A DNA stretch of 64,000 nt from Deltaproteobacteria bacterium. GTDB taxonomy: Bacteria > Myxococcota > Myxococcia > Myxococcales > Anaeromyxobacteraceae. The translations under genes were made by a program, and so were the position numbers. The stretch is from positions 1 to 64,000 of the forward strand of contig JACRMN010000029.1 of NCBI GenBank assembly GCA_016214955.1. The letters run 5' to 3'. Every line of letters starts with the position of its first letter. The stretch's first letter is position 1. Of this stretch, positions 16,877 to 24,849 are shown piece by piece. Below the pieces are notes generated by a model, which saw nothing but the letters and a program-made list of their open reading frames with translations, made no database searches and was not told the origin of the DNA.

Positions 16877-18856
16877 TCACTTCCCGCCCGTGACGTGGCA
16901 GGCGTCGCACTGCCGCCCGGCGAACGGGGCGTGCTGCGTGGCCTTGAAGAACTTGGGGTCCTTCGAGGCGTGCGGGTCGTGGCAGGCCACGCAGGAGGTG
17001 GCGGCCGGGTCGATGCCCAGGTGGGCCGCCGACCACTCCTTGCCCGACACGTCGTGGCACTGGCTGCAGAGCTCGGCCAGCGGCTGCGTGGCCAGGCGCG
17101 GCTGCGGCGCCGCGTGCGGCTTGTGGCAGGTGAGGCAATCGTCGACCGGCCGGTGCACCTTCTGGGTGGCGATCCGCTGGCCCAGCGCCTTGTGGCAGGT
17201 GAGGCAGAGGTCGGGGCTGCTGGCGAGCAGCAGGTTCTTCAGCTTGGCCTGGTGCGGGCTGTGGCACTTCACGCAGTCGCCCTTGTCGAAGGCGGCGTGC
17301 ACGCTCTTGGCGCCGGCCAGCTCCTTGGCGGTGGCCTGGTGGCACTTCAGGCAGGTGGTCTTCTGGTCGGCGACCAGGAGCCCGGCCACGTTGGAGCCGT
17401 GGGGATCGTGGCAGCCCAGACAATCGGCCTGCTGGAAGGGCTTGTGGATGGAGCCCGAGGCCGGGTCCTTGCCACCCACGTCCTTCATCATCGCGGCGTG
17501 GCAGCCCTGGCAGAGCTTGGCGCCCTGGGCCTTGAGCAGCCCCTTGCCGTCGCTGGCGTGGCCGCTGTGGCAGGCCTCGCACTGGCCGTCGAGGACCGGC
17601 TTGTGGGTGCGGGTCTTGATGAAGCGGGTCTCGGCGTCGCGGTGGCAGGCGAAGCACACCCGGTCGGAGCGGGCCTTGAGCCCGGCGGCATGGTTGGAGC
17701 CGTGGGGCGTGTGACAGGTGCTGCACTGGCCGCCGGCGAAGGGCTTGTGCTGCACCTTCTTCTTCTGCGCCGCCTCCTTGGTCTTCTGGTGGCAGCCGGC
17801 GCAGAGCTGCTCGCCGCTGGCGTCGAGGAGCCCCTTGAACTTGGCGGCGTGGGGCTTGTGGCAGGAGAGGCAGCCGGCCGCCGAATCGACCGGCTTGTGC
17901 GGCCGGCCCACCTTCTCGGCCATGGTCTTGTGGCAGCGGAAGCAGAGCTGGTTGCCGGCCGCCAGTGCCAGCTTGGCCCCGTCGGAGGCGTGCGGGTCGT
18001 GGCAGGCGGTGCAGTCGCCCTTCTGGAAGGGGAGGTGGCTCACCTTGCCGCTCACCAGGGTGTCGGGATCGTGGCAGCTGGCGCAGAGCTTCGCAGCGGT
18101 GTCGGTGAGGGCGAAGGGCTTCGCCGACTTGGCCGGCACGTGGCAGGAGTCGCAGGAGCCGGAGGCGGTGGGGCCGTGGACCGAGGCGCGCAGCAGCTTG
18201 GGCTGCTCCGAGGAGTGCGGATCGTGGCAGACGCCGCACGACCTGGTGGCCACCGGGTAGCCGCCGTGGGCCTTCTGCATCGCCGGCTTCGAGGCGTCGT
18301 GGCACTTGGCGCAGAGCTTGTCGTGCGAGGCGACCAGGAGCCCCTTCTCGGCGGCGCCGTGGGCGGAGTGGCAGGCCCCGCAGCCCTCGGTGGCCAGGAC
18401 CTTGTGGACCACCTTCTTCTCGTAGCTCTCCTTCTTGTGGCAGCCGTAGCAGGCGGCGGTGCCGGCGGCCTTGAGGAACTTGGGGTGGGCCGAGCCGTGG
18501 GCGTCGTGGCAGGCGAGGCAGCTGCCCTTCACCGCGGTGTGCACGAACTTCTTCTTCAGCCCGAGCGACTCCTCCTTGTGGCAGTCGAAGCAGAGGGCGC
18601 TGCCCATCTTCTTGAGGACCAGCTTGCCGAGGATGCCGTGGCGCAGGTGGCAGTCCTCGCACTTCTTGTCCTTCACCGCCTTGTGCTGGAACTTGGCGTC
18701 GGCGTACTTCTCGCCGAACTTCTGGTGGCAGTCGAGGCAGTCCTTGCCGCGGAAGCCGCGCTGCTGCGCCTCGGCGGCGGCCGGGAGGAGCAGCACCGCT
18801 GCCGCCAGGGCCACCGCCCACCACAGCTCGCGCCACCTTCTCGTCGTATGGGTCAC
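16877..18856 (-). CDS. 26-haem c-type cytochrome (doubled-CxxCH type)
   Basis: About 659 residues. I prefer the GTG at 18856 because GCGAGG lies 7 bases before it; the frame also allows GTG at 18862. The signal peptide ends near AAAEA. I count 26 CxxCH motifs, nearly all in ~50-residue double units with CHDPHG- or CHSPH-like second motifs and preceding HKP/HAP residues. The chain ends with CDACHVTGGK. It sits between the SurA-like PPIase and the 16-haem protein in one operon. From memory, the omcS region of Geobacter sulfurreducens also contains a very large cytochrome of this kind; a synteny search would confirm it. Probably a long periplasmic or outer-membrane electron conductor. Confidence 0.9.
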   Translation of the reverse strand: MTHTTRRWRELWWAVALAAAVLLLPAAAEAQQRGFRGKDCLDCHQKFGEKYADAKFQHKAVKDKKCEDCHLRHGILGKLVLKKMGSALCFDCHKEESLGLKKKFVHTAVKGSCLACHDAHGSAHPKFLKAAGTAACYGCHKKESYEKKVVHKVLATEGCGACHSAHGAAEKGLLVASHDKLCAKCHDASKPAMQKAHGGYPVATRSCGVCHDPHSSEQPKLLRASVHGPTASGSCDSCHVPAKSAKPFALTDTAAKLCASCHDPDTLVSGKVSHLPFQKGDCTACHDPHASDGAKLALAAGNQLCFRCHKTMAEKVGRPHKPVDSAAGCLSCHKPHAAKFKGLLDASGEQLCAGCHQKTKEAAQKKKVQHKPFAGGQCSTCHTPHGSNHAAGLKARSDRVCFACHRDAETRFIKTRTHKPVLDGQCEACHSGHASDGKGLLKAQGAKLCQGCHAAMMKDVGGKDPASGSIHKPFQQADCLGCHDPHGSNVAGLLVADQKTTCLKCHQATAKELAGAKSVHAAFDKGDCVKCHSPHQAKLKNLLLASSPDLCLTCHKALGQRIATQKVHRPVDDCLTCHKPHAAPQPRLATQPLAELCSQCHDVSGKEWSAAHLGIDPAATSCVACHDPHASKDPKFFKATQHAPFAGRQCDACHVTGGK

Positions 18857-18887
18857 GGGCACACCTCGCCGGAGCGGTCCGGCGCCG

Positions 18888-20705
18888 TCAGCTGCCGATG
18901 TGGGTGAGGTAGATCTTCACTTCGTGGGCGGCGCGGAGCTTCTGCGCCGCCTCCTGGATCGCCTGCGCGATGCGGTCGGCGGCGACCTGCTTGACGATGG
19001 ACTCGCGCACCTCGTCGAAGGGCTGCTCCGAGGCCGGGATCTCGTCGATCACGTGGATGACGTAGTGGCCCACCCCCTCGGAGTGGAGGCGGTAGTCGCC
19101 CTTCTTGGCGCCGGCGAGGGACTTGGCCACCTCCGGCGGCATCGACTTGGCGCTCACCGTGTTCCCCTCCAGCGCGAAGGCCAGGTCGCTGGACTTGAGC
19201 TGCCCCTCGGCGTTGGTCCGCATCCACTTGTAGTCGGTGCCGGCCCGGAGCTTGTCCACCGCCGCCTGGGCCGCCTTGAGGTCGTAGAAGGCCAGGGTTT
19301 CCAGCTTGTAGAAGGCGGGGAGGGAGTACTGGGCCCGGTGCTTCTCGTAGTAGGCCTTGAGCTCCGGGTCCTGCACCTTGAGGCCGGGGGCGATGGCCTT
19401 GTCCACGTAGGTGCCGAAGAGCACCGAGTTGTCGTTGTCGGCCACCTTCTGCTTGTACTCGGCGGTCTGGTCGAGCCCGAGGCGGCGGGCCTCCTTGGGC
19501 ACCACGATCTTGGAGACCTGGGCGTCGATGAAGATGCCCTTCACCTTGTTGATCTTCTTCGCCTTGGCCGCCTCGGCGTAGCCGTGGAAGAACTGCTTCT
19601 CGAGCTCGACGGCGAGCTGGCCCACGGTCACCGGCTTGTCGCCGGTGACGCGAATCAGCGTCCGCTTGTCCTTCTTGAGCGCCTCGATGCCGGGCTTGGG
19701 CGCCTCGAAGTCGATCGACTTGAGCAGCGCCTCGTCGATCTTCACCCAGCGCTTCACCATCCCGTCGTAGTAGGTCTTGAGCAGCTCGGTCTTCTTCGCG
19801 GTCAACGCCTGGGCCTCGGCGTCGGCGCGCGCCCTGGCGTTCTCGGGGTAGTTGACCCCGTCGATGCGCAGCACGGTCCAGCCGCCCTGGACCTGGAAGG
19901 GCGCGCTCACCTTGCCAACCTCCATCGCCTTCAGCATGTCGGCGACGTGGGGGAGGACCTTCGACGTGGGCAGGACCTGGGACTCCTCGCCCCCGTAGGC
20001 CTTCTTGGCGGCCACCGCGGCCCGGGTGACCTCCTCGTAGCTCTTGCCGCCGGCGATCTGCGCCGAGGCCTCCCGGGCGTCCTTCTCCTCGGGGAAGAGC
20101 ACCGAGCGCACCTTCCACTCCCGCACGATGTCGCGGAAGAGCCGCTCCACCTCGGCCGGGTCGGCCTTGGCGCCGCGGGTGGTCCGGTCCTTGAGGGCGG
20201 TGAGCAGCGCTGTCTCGCGGTAGGCCTTCAGCTGGGCGGCCACCTCGGGGAGCTCGTCCATGCCGCTGTCGCGGGCCTCGATGACGATGAGCCGCGAGTC
20301 GATGAGCCGGTCGAGGGCGGCGACGTGATCGGTGCGGCCCGCCTTGTCGCTCATGGCCCGCGACTCGTGGGCGCCGGCCAGCGTCTCGGTCAGCTCGCGC
20401 AGCTCGATGACCTCGTCCTCGATCCGCGCCACCGGGAAACTGGCGAAGCGCTCGTCGAAAAGGGGCGCCTTGAGCTGGGCGTAGATGCCGGCGTCGGTCC
20501 CCTTCTCCGCGACCGGAAACGCCGCCGCGGGCGCCGCGGGCTTGGCGCCTGGAACCGGAGCGCCGGGCTTGGCAGCGTGGGGCGAGGCGGCGGGCTTGGC
20601 GGCGGAGGCCGGTGCAGCGGGCTTGGCAGCTGGGCCGTAGGCCAGGCCGGGACCGGCGGGCAGGACCGCCGCGGCGAGCGCGGCGAGCAGGAGTCGAAGG
20701 TTCAC
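18888..20705 (-). CDS. Periplasmic SurA/PpiC-type peptidyl-prolyl isomerase chaperone
   Basis: 605 residues from a GTG at 20705; CTGGAGGAATGGC precedes it and a signal peptide (LLLAALAAAVLPAGPGLA) follows. An Ala/Pro/Lys-rich linker (residues ~25-65) leads to a SurA-like N-terminal region (EKGTDAGIYAQLKAPLFDER, then ARIEDEVIELREL). Two PpiC parvulin-like domains follow, around residues 215-300 (contains QVQGGWTVLRIDGVNYPEN) and 440-560 (contains GVGHYVIHVIDEIP). It should fold exported proteins, most obviously the cytochromes and the barrel of this locus. It is the first gene of the PPIase/26-haem/16-haem/NHL/TMTC operon and has its own sigma-54 promoter match. Confidence 0.88.
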   Translation of the reverse strand: MNLRLLLAALAAAVLPAGPGLAYGPAAKPAAPASAAKPAASPHAAKPGAPVPGAKPAAPAAAFPVAEKGTDAGIYAQLKAPLFDERFASFPVARIEDEVIELRELTETLAGAHESRAMSDKAGRTDHVAALDRLIDSRLIVIEARDSGMDELPEVAAQLKAYRETALLTALKDRTTRGAKADPAEVERLFRDIVREWKVRSVLFPEEKDAREASAQIAGGKSYEEVTRAAVAAKKAYGGEESQVLPTSKVLPHVADMLKAMEVGKVSAPFQVQGGWTVLRIDGVNYPENARARADAEAQALTAKKTELLKTYYDGMVKRWVKIDEALLKSIDFEAPKPGIEALKKDKRTLIRVTGDKPVTVGQLAVELEKQFFHGYAEAAKAKKINKVKGIFIDAQVSKIVVPKEARRLGLDQTAEYKQKVADNDNSVLFGTYVDKAIAPGLKVQDPELKAYYEKHRAQYSLPAFYKLETLAFYDLKAAQAAVDKLRAGTDYKWMRTNAEGQLKSSDLAFALEGNTVSAKSMPPEVAKSLAGAKKGDYRLHSEGVGHYVIHVIDEIPASEQPFDEVRESIVKQVAADRIAQAIQEAAQKLRAAHEVKIYLTHIGS

Positions 20706-20735
20706 GCCATTCCTCCAGAGGTAGCCCGGCCTGCG

Positions 20736-20751
20736 TGCAACGGGTGTGCCC
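20736..20751 (-). promoter_or_regulatory. Sigma-54 promoter of the PPIase/26-haem operon
   Basis: On the minus strand GGGCACACCCGTTGCA matches TGGCAC-N5-TTGCA at all core positions except the first T. GG and GC are exactly 10 bases apart. The transcript should start about 20 bases before the GTG at 20705. Confidence 0.68.
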
Positions 20752-20760
20752 CGACGGATG

Positions 20761-20788
20761 ACGTACACGGTACGTAACTTCCTGAAGT
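20761..20788. promoter_or_regulatory. Two small palindromes next to the sigma-54 promoter
   Basis: ACGTAC-ACG-GTACGT (20761-20775) and ACTTC-CT-GAAGT (20777-20788) lie immediately upstream of the -24 element. They could bind a regulator, though activator sites for sigma-54 are usually further away, so chance is not excluded. Confidence 0.35.
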
Positions 20789-20885
20789 CATGAACGTTTC
20801 TCCGAGGTGTGGCCTGCCGTCGCGCACGGGTTGCGCTCCATACCATGGCCGGGGAGAGCTTTGCGCGGAAATCGAGACCGCCGGA

Positions 20886-22034
20886 TCAGCGCCGTGCCTT
20901 GAAGGCGCTCTCGGTGGCCGGCGTGTCCCCGGACATCCCGTCCACCACGTTGCCCACCATCGAGCAGCCCAGCGCCAGCGCGGTGCTGACCCGCCCCACG
21001 TCGAAGAAGAAGACCCAGTCGTCCCCGCGGTTGTGGGACAGCGACTGCCAGACCACCTCGCCGCTGCCGCGGTCGAGCACCGTGGCGGTGAGGTTGACGC
21101 GCGGCGGCCCCGAGTCCTCGTACTCCAGCACCTCGCCACCGAGGACCAGGTCGGCGTCGAGGACCCCGAGGAGCAGGCGCGCCGCCTCCAGCGAGACGCC
21201 GCCCTCGAGGACGATGCGCTGCTGGAGGAGCACCCGGCGCACCTGACCCGGCTCGACAGGCGTGAAGGTCCGCGAGGCGCGGAGCTGTCGCACGAAGGCC
21301 AGCGCGGCCAGCTCGCCGGCGCCGCGCCGGCGCGTCCGGTTGAGGAAGGGGACCACGGCCACCGAGTACCGCTTCTGCGGGCTCAGGGTGGTGGAGCGGT
21401 ACTGGAACACCGGCTCGAAGCGCAGGCCACGGGAGCAGGCCGGCGACGCGGGACCTTTCCGCTCGAGGTGGCGGGCCATCGAATCGGCCATGCGGGCGAA
21501 GGCCTCCGCCTCCAGCACCTTGACGTCGCTCACCAGGCCCAGGGCCAGGAGGCCGGGGGCGTCGTCGCCGGTGCGCCCGTAGCCGTCGATCCAGAGGAGC
21601 TCCGCGTCCTCGGCGGCGCGAACGAGGCGCATGGTCAGCGCGAACTGCGCCGCCGGCGAGTCGCGCCAGGTCTCGACGGAGGTCACCACCACGCCGTCCG
21701 CACCCAGCTCGTCCCGTGCGCCCGCCGCCCCCGCGCCATCCACCGAGCCGGTGGAGCGGATGCGGTGCCTGGCCAGGTACTGCTGCACGGGCTCGCCGCT
21801 CACCACCTCCAGCCCGCGCGCCGCCAGGGCCCGCTCGGCCGGCGCCAGCAGGTCGCGCACCGGCACCGGGGTCCCGCTCAGGTTCTCGAAGGGCAGGAGC
21901 ACCACGCGCCGGATGGGGCCGCGGTCCGGCAGGGGGGGCGCGGGCGGAGCGGTGGCGCAGCCGGCGGCGATCGCCAGCAGGGCGGCCAGGGCCGGGAGGC
22001 CGGGCCTACTTGAAGAGCTTGGAGATGAGGTCAT
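20886..22034 (-). CDS. Lipoprotein with two CsgG/LpoB-like domains
   Basis: 382 residues with lipobox AAGC, so a probable outer-membrane lipoprotein. Two similar alpha/beta halves are visible. The first contains RRVVLLPFENLSG and GADGVVVTSVETW; the second contains YSVAVVPFLNRTRRR and DADLVLGGEVLEYE. Both match the CsgG/LpoB/GNA1162 fold, in which VAVLPF-like strands begin the domain. CsgG forms the curli export pore, but the pore-forming hairpins of CsgG are not recognisable here. It overlaps the GNA1162-like gene by 29 bases, implying translational coupling. Position in the OmcS arm suggests a role in export or assembly of the cytochrome filament (inference). Confidence 0.72.
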   Translation of the reverse strand: MTSSPSSSSRPGLPALAALLAIAAGCATAPPAPPLPDRGPIRRVVLLPFENLSGTPVPVRDLLAPAERALAARGLEVVSGEPVQQYLARHRIRSTGSVDGAGAAGARDELGADGVVVTSVETWRDSPAAQFALTMRLVRAAEDAELLWIDGYGRTGDDAPGLLALGLVSDVKVLEAEAFARMADSMARHLERKGPASPACSRGLRFEPVFQYRSTTLSPQKRYSVAVVPFLNRTRRRGAGELAALAFVRQLRASRTFTPVEPGQVRRVLLQQRIVLEGGVSLEAARLLLGVLDADLVLGGEVLEYEDSGPPRVNLTATVLDRGSGEVVWQSLSHNRGDDWVFFFDVGRVSTALALGCSMVGNVVDGMSGDTPATESAFKARR

Positions 22035-22572
22035 CGACGGCCGTTTCCGTCACCTCGTTGAGCGGCGCGCCCCCGCCGCCCAGGAGTCGGTCCCTCCAGG
22101 TGACCCCGCCGCGGGTGGTGGTGCCGGTCCAGACGATCTTGCCGGTGGCGCACTCCTGCATGGTGAGCGAGAGCGCGATGACGTTGCCCGAGGCGTTGGC
22201 CGCCCGGACCTCGCCGTACTCCTTCACCGTGCCGGTGATGACCGCGTCCACCTTGAGGATGGTGCCGAACTTCACCACGTCCTCCACCGTGGGCGTGGCC
22301 GGGTTGAGGACGCCGGCCTTGGCCACCACCCGGATGACCTCACCCTGGGGGACGACGTAGAAGGCGCCGGAAGCCAGCATCATGCTGGTGATCACGTCGC
22401 GGACCCGCTCGCCCGCCAGGTTGTCGCGGGAGAGGTTGACGATGGGCATGACCGCCACGGTGCGGACCGAGCCGAAGTCCATGTTCTTGTCGTGGTAGTT
22501 CTGCCCGCCCGAGGCGCAGGCGGCGAGCGCGAGCAGGGCGGCCGGCAGGGTGAGGCGGATGGTTCTGGTCAT
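22006..22572 (-). CDS. GNA1162/CsgG-like outer-membrane lipoprotein
   Basis: 188 residues with lipobox LAAC (Cys19). It contains VRTVAVMPIVNLSRDNLAG, IVWTGTTTRGGVTWRDR and a C-terminal DDLISKLFK, characteristic of GNA1162/DUF799-type lipoproteins structurally related to CsgG and LpoB. It lies between the outer-membrane barrel gene (29-base gap) and the two-domain CsgG-like gene, which it overlaps. All three may form one envelope complex. The ATG at 22572 is supported by the lipoprotein signal; the longer frame to 23757 is a shadow of the barrel gene. Confidence 0.78.
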   Translation of the reverse strand: MTRTIRLTLPAALLALAACASGGQNYHDKNMDFGSVRTVAVMPIVNLSRDNLAGERVRDVITSMMLASGAFYVVPQGEVIRVVAKAGVLNPATPTVEDVVKFGTILKVDAVITGTVKEYGEVRAANASGNVIALSLTMQECATGKIVWTGTTTRGGVTWRDRLLGGGGAPLNEVTETAVDDLISKLFK

Positions 22573-22601
22573 CGGGGCGTCCTCGCTTCGGGGTTCCTCG
22601 G

Positions 22602-24842
22602 TCAGAGCAGGGAGACGTTCAGGTTGACGAACAGGATCTTGGAGACCAGCTCCTGGGCCGGTGTCCGGGACTCGTTGACGGTGTAGCCGGCGTCGAGCGT
22701 CAGGCCCTGGCGCACGTTCCAGCGGGCGCCGGGTCCCCAGACCCGGGTCCGCTGGTCGGAGGCGGTGTCGATGGTCTCGGAGTAGAGGAAGCGCAGCACC
22801 AGCTGCCCGCCGGGAAACGGGGACAGGCCCAGGTTGAAGCTGGCGACCGTGCTCGGGGTCTGCCCGCTGATGTAGCGGGTGACCGCGCCGCTGACGTTGA
22901 GGGCCGGGAAGGGGCTGAAGGAGCCCGAGCCCTCCACCGTGCTCCGGTCCTCGCGGTTGGTCCCGCCGGCGGCCAGGGTGGTCGTGCTGCGGAACCGGCT
23001 GTAGGTGCCGTTGAGCGTCAGGGTGCGGTGAGGCGAGAGGCTGGCGCCGGCCGACAGGTTGAGCCCCTCCGAGTCGTCCCCCGCCTCGTTCGTGCCCCGG
23101 GAGCCGCCCGCGGTGCTGAAGATCGAGATCCCCTGGTAGAGGTCGGCGCGCCCGAAGGCGGTGAGCGAGTGGCTGCGGGCCTCTCCGGTGGTCCGCTGGC
23201 TCCACTGGCCGCTGTAGCCGAGGCCCGCACCCAGCGTGGGGAGGGGATCGACGCTCGCCGAGGCGGCCCAGCGAACGGCCGACTCGCGGCCGCGCCCGGC
23301 GTCGGAGTCGCTCCGCTCCACCCGCGCGCCGGCGTTCACCAGGTTGCCGAGCTTGCGGGAGGCCGAGAGGCCGTTGGAGACGTTCCAGGTGGATGCCCAG
23401 GGGTGGTCGGAGTGGGTCCAGGTGAGCGCGGTGTCGTAGGCCAGGTTGAGGCTGGGCAGGAGGATGGCGCGCCCGTTGGCCGAGAGCTGCCCACCGGTGA
23501 CCGTGGGCGAGCCGCGGGCGGCCACCGCGCTCGCCGACTCGGAGAGGAAGAACTGGACCTCGGTGACCAGGATGCTGGCGTAGCGGGCGTCGGTGGTGGC
23601 CGACACCGCCAGCGGCCGCGCCGTCACCTTGAGGTAGCGCGCCGCCACCGGGGCCGGGGCGCCGATGGGGATCTCGAAGCGGGGCTGGAAGAGGCCGAAG
23701 GGGGCGGCGACGGCGCCGCCGAGCTGGGTCCAGGTCTGGTTGTCGTCGCTCTGCCACACCGTCCAGAGGATGGCCGCAGCCACGTCGGCGGGGAGCGGCT
23801 TGTTGACCCAGACGTGGACGGTGTTCACCGGGTGGAGGAGGTCCGCGAACTGGGCGCCCATGTCGCGCAGCGCGGTGTCGCCCCCCGCGCTCGGGCCGGT
23901 CCCCAGGTCGAGGCCCGCGCTCGAGGCGGTGCCCCCGTCGCCGGCGCCGATGTCACCGTCGACGAGCCGCGGGTTGGAGACCAGGCGGACGCGGCCGGGG
24001 AGGTCGATGGCGGCCTCCACGGCCGAGAGGCCGGCCACCGGCAGCACCTGCGTCAGCACCGCGCCGCCGGCTCCGGTGACGATGGTGCGGCTGGTCCGGC
24101 TGCCCAGGCTGTAGGCGGCGTAGGCGCTGATCCTGCCCTCGAGGAAGCTGTCGCTCCAGGAGGCGGAGGCGCCCTGGTTGACGTCGGTGCTCTGGATGCC
24201 GCGCAGCCGGTCGTCGGACTCGCCCCAGCGGACGCTGTAGCGCAGGTCGAGCTGGCGGGCCGGCCGGTAGGTGGTGGACACCTGGAGCTCGTCCCCCACG
24301 GTGTCGGAGAGCACGCGCGCCGCGTCGTGCTGCAGCGAGCGGTTGACGCGGACCTCCACCGTGGGGAGCTCCGCCGGCTTCCAGGCGACGTAGGCCCCGT
24401 ACCCCTCGCGCACGAGCGTGGGCGACCGGAGCGTCGTCCCCTGGAGGTGCTGCTCGCTCCCCTCCTCCCGGTGGGAGTACGAGACCCCACCCCCCAGGAC
24501 CTGGTCGCCCAGGGTGAGGCGGGTGCCGAAGCCCCAGCGCCGGGCATCGGTGTCGCTGGTGGGCGGGCCGCCTGCGCGGTTCCAGCCCAGGTTCCACTCG
24601 TACATTCCGTCGGCGTCGAGCACCAGGCGCGGGAAGAAGGCCCGGGCGAAGCCCGCGCGGGCCCGCTGCAGGAGCTGCATGCTCTCGGTGCGAGTCACCG
24701 CGCCCGACTGGTCGGTGGACCGGGAGTCCACGGTGGTGAAGGTCTCCTCGAGCCGCAAGTCGAGCCCCTCCGCGCGGGCCAGGCCACAGGCCGCGAGGGC
24801 CAGCGCCCCCGCGACCGCCCGGACTCGCAGCCCCCACGCCAC
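22602..24842 (-). CDS. Large outer-membrane beta-barrel protein candidate
   Basis: 746 residues with a GTG start 8 bases after the preceding stop and a signal peptide ending near GLARA (an LAAC lipobox is also possible). From about residue 30 the sequence alternates hydrophobic and polar residues with Tyr/Trp/Phe-rich strands and short turns: VLDADGMYEWNLGWN, RQLDLRYSVRWGESDD, LTLDAGYTVNESRTP. It ends in ILFVNLNVSLL, a barrel-like last strand. A ~100-residue region near 340-440 (ILWTVWQSDDNQTW, RYLKVTARPL) resembles a discoidin-like beta-sandwich insert. I infer a porin or export channel through which, or around which, the OmcS-arm proteins work. Confidence 0.72.
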   Translation of the reverse strand: MAWGLRVRAVAGALALAACGLARAEGLDLRLEETFTTVDSRSTDQSGAVTRTESMQLLQRARAGFARAFFPRLVLDADGMYEWNLGWNRAGGPPTSDTDARRWGFGTRLTLGDQVLGGGVSYSHREEGSEQHLQGTTLRSPTLVREGYGAYVAWKPAELPTVEVRVNRSLQHDAARVLSDTVGDELQVSTTYRPARQLDLRYSVRWGESDDRLRGIQSTDVNQGASASWSDSFLEGRISAYAAYSLGSRTSRTIVTGAGGAVLTQVLPVAGLSAVEAAIDLPGRVRLVSNPRLVDGDIGAGDGGTASSAGLDLGTGPSAGGDTALRDMGAQFADLLHPVNTVHVWVNKPLPADVAAAILWTVWQSDDNQTWTQLGGAVAAPFGLFQPRFEIPIGAPAPVAARYLKVTARPLAVSATTDARYASILVTEVQFFLSESASAVAARGSPTVTGGQLSANGRAILLPSLNLAYDTALTWTHSDHPWASTWNVSNGLSASRKLGNLVNAGARVERSDSDAGRGRESAVRWAASASVDPLPTLGAGLGYSGQWSQRTTGEARSHSLTAFGRADLYQGISIFSTAGGSRGTNEAGDDSEGLNLSAGASLSPHRTLTLNGTYSRFRSTTTLAAGGTNREDRSTVEGSGSFSPFPALNVSGAVTRYISGQTPSTVASFNLGLSPFPGGQLVLRFLYSETIDTASDQRTRVWGPGARWNVRQGLTLDAGYTVNESRTPAQELVSKILFVNLNVSLL

Positions 24843-24849
24843 CCGAGCC

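Noticed and set aside
20808-21139. Small frames upstream of the PPIase gene as a separate regulator
   Set aside because: They overlap the CsgG-like gene in other frames and show no HTH or other domain.
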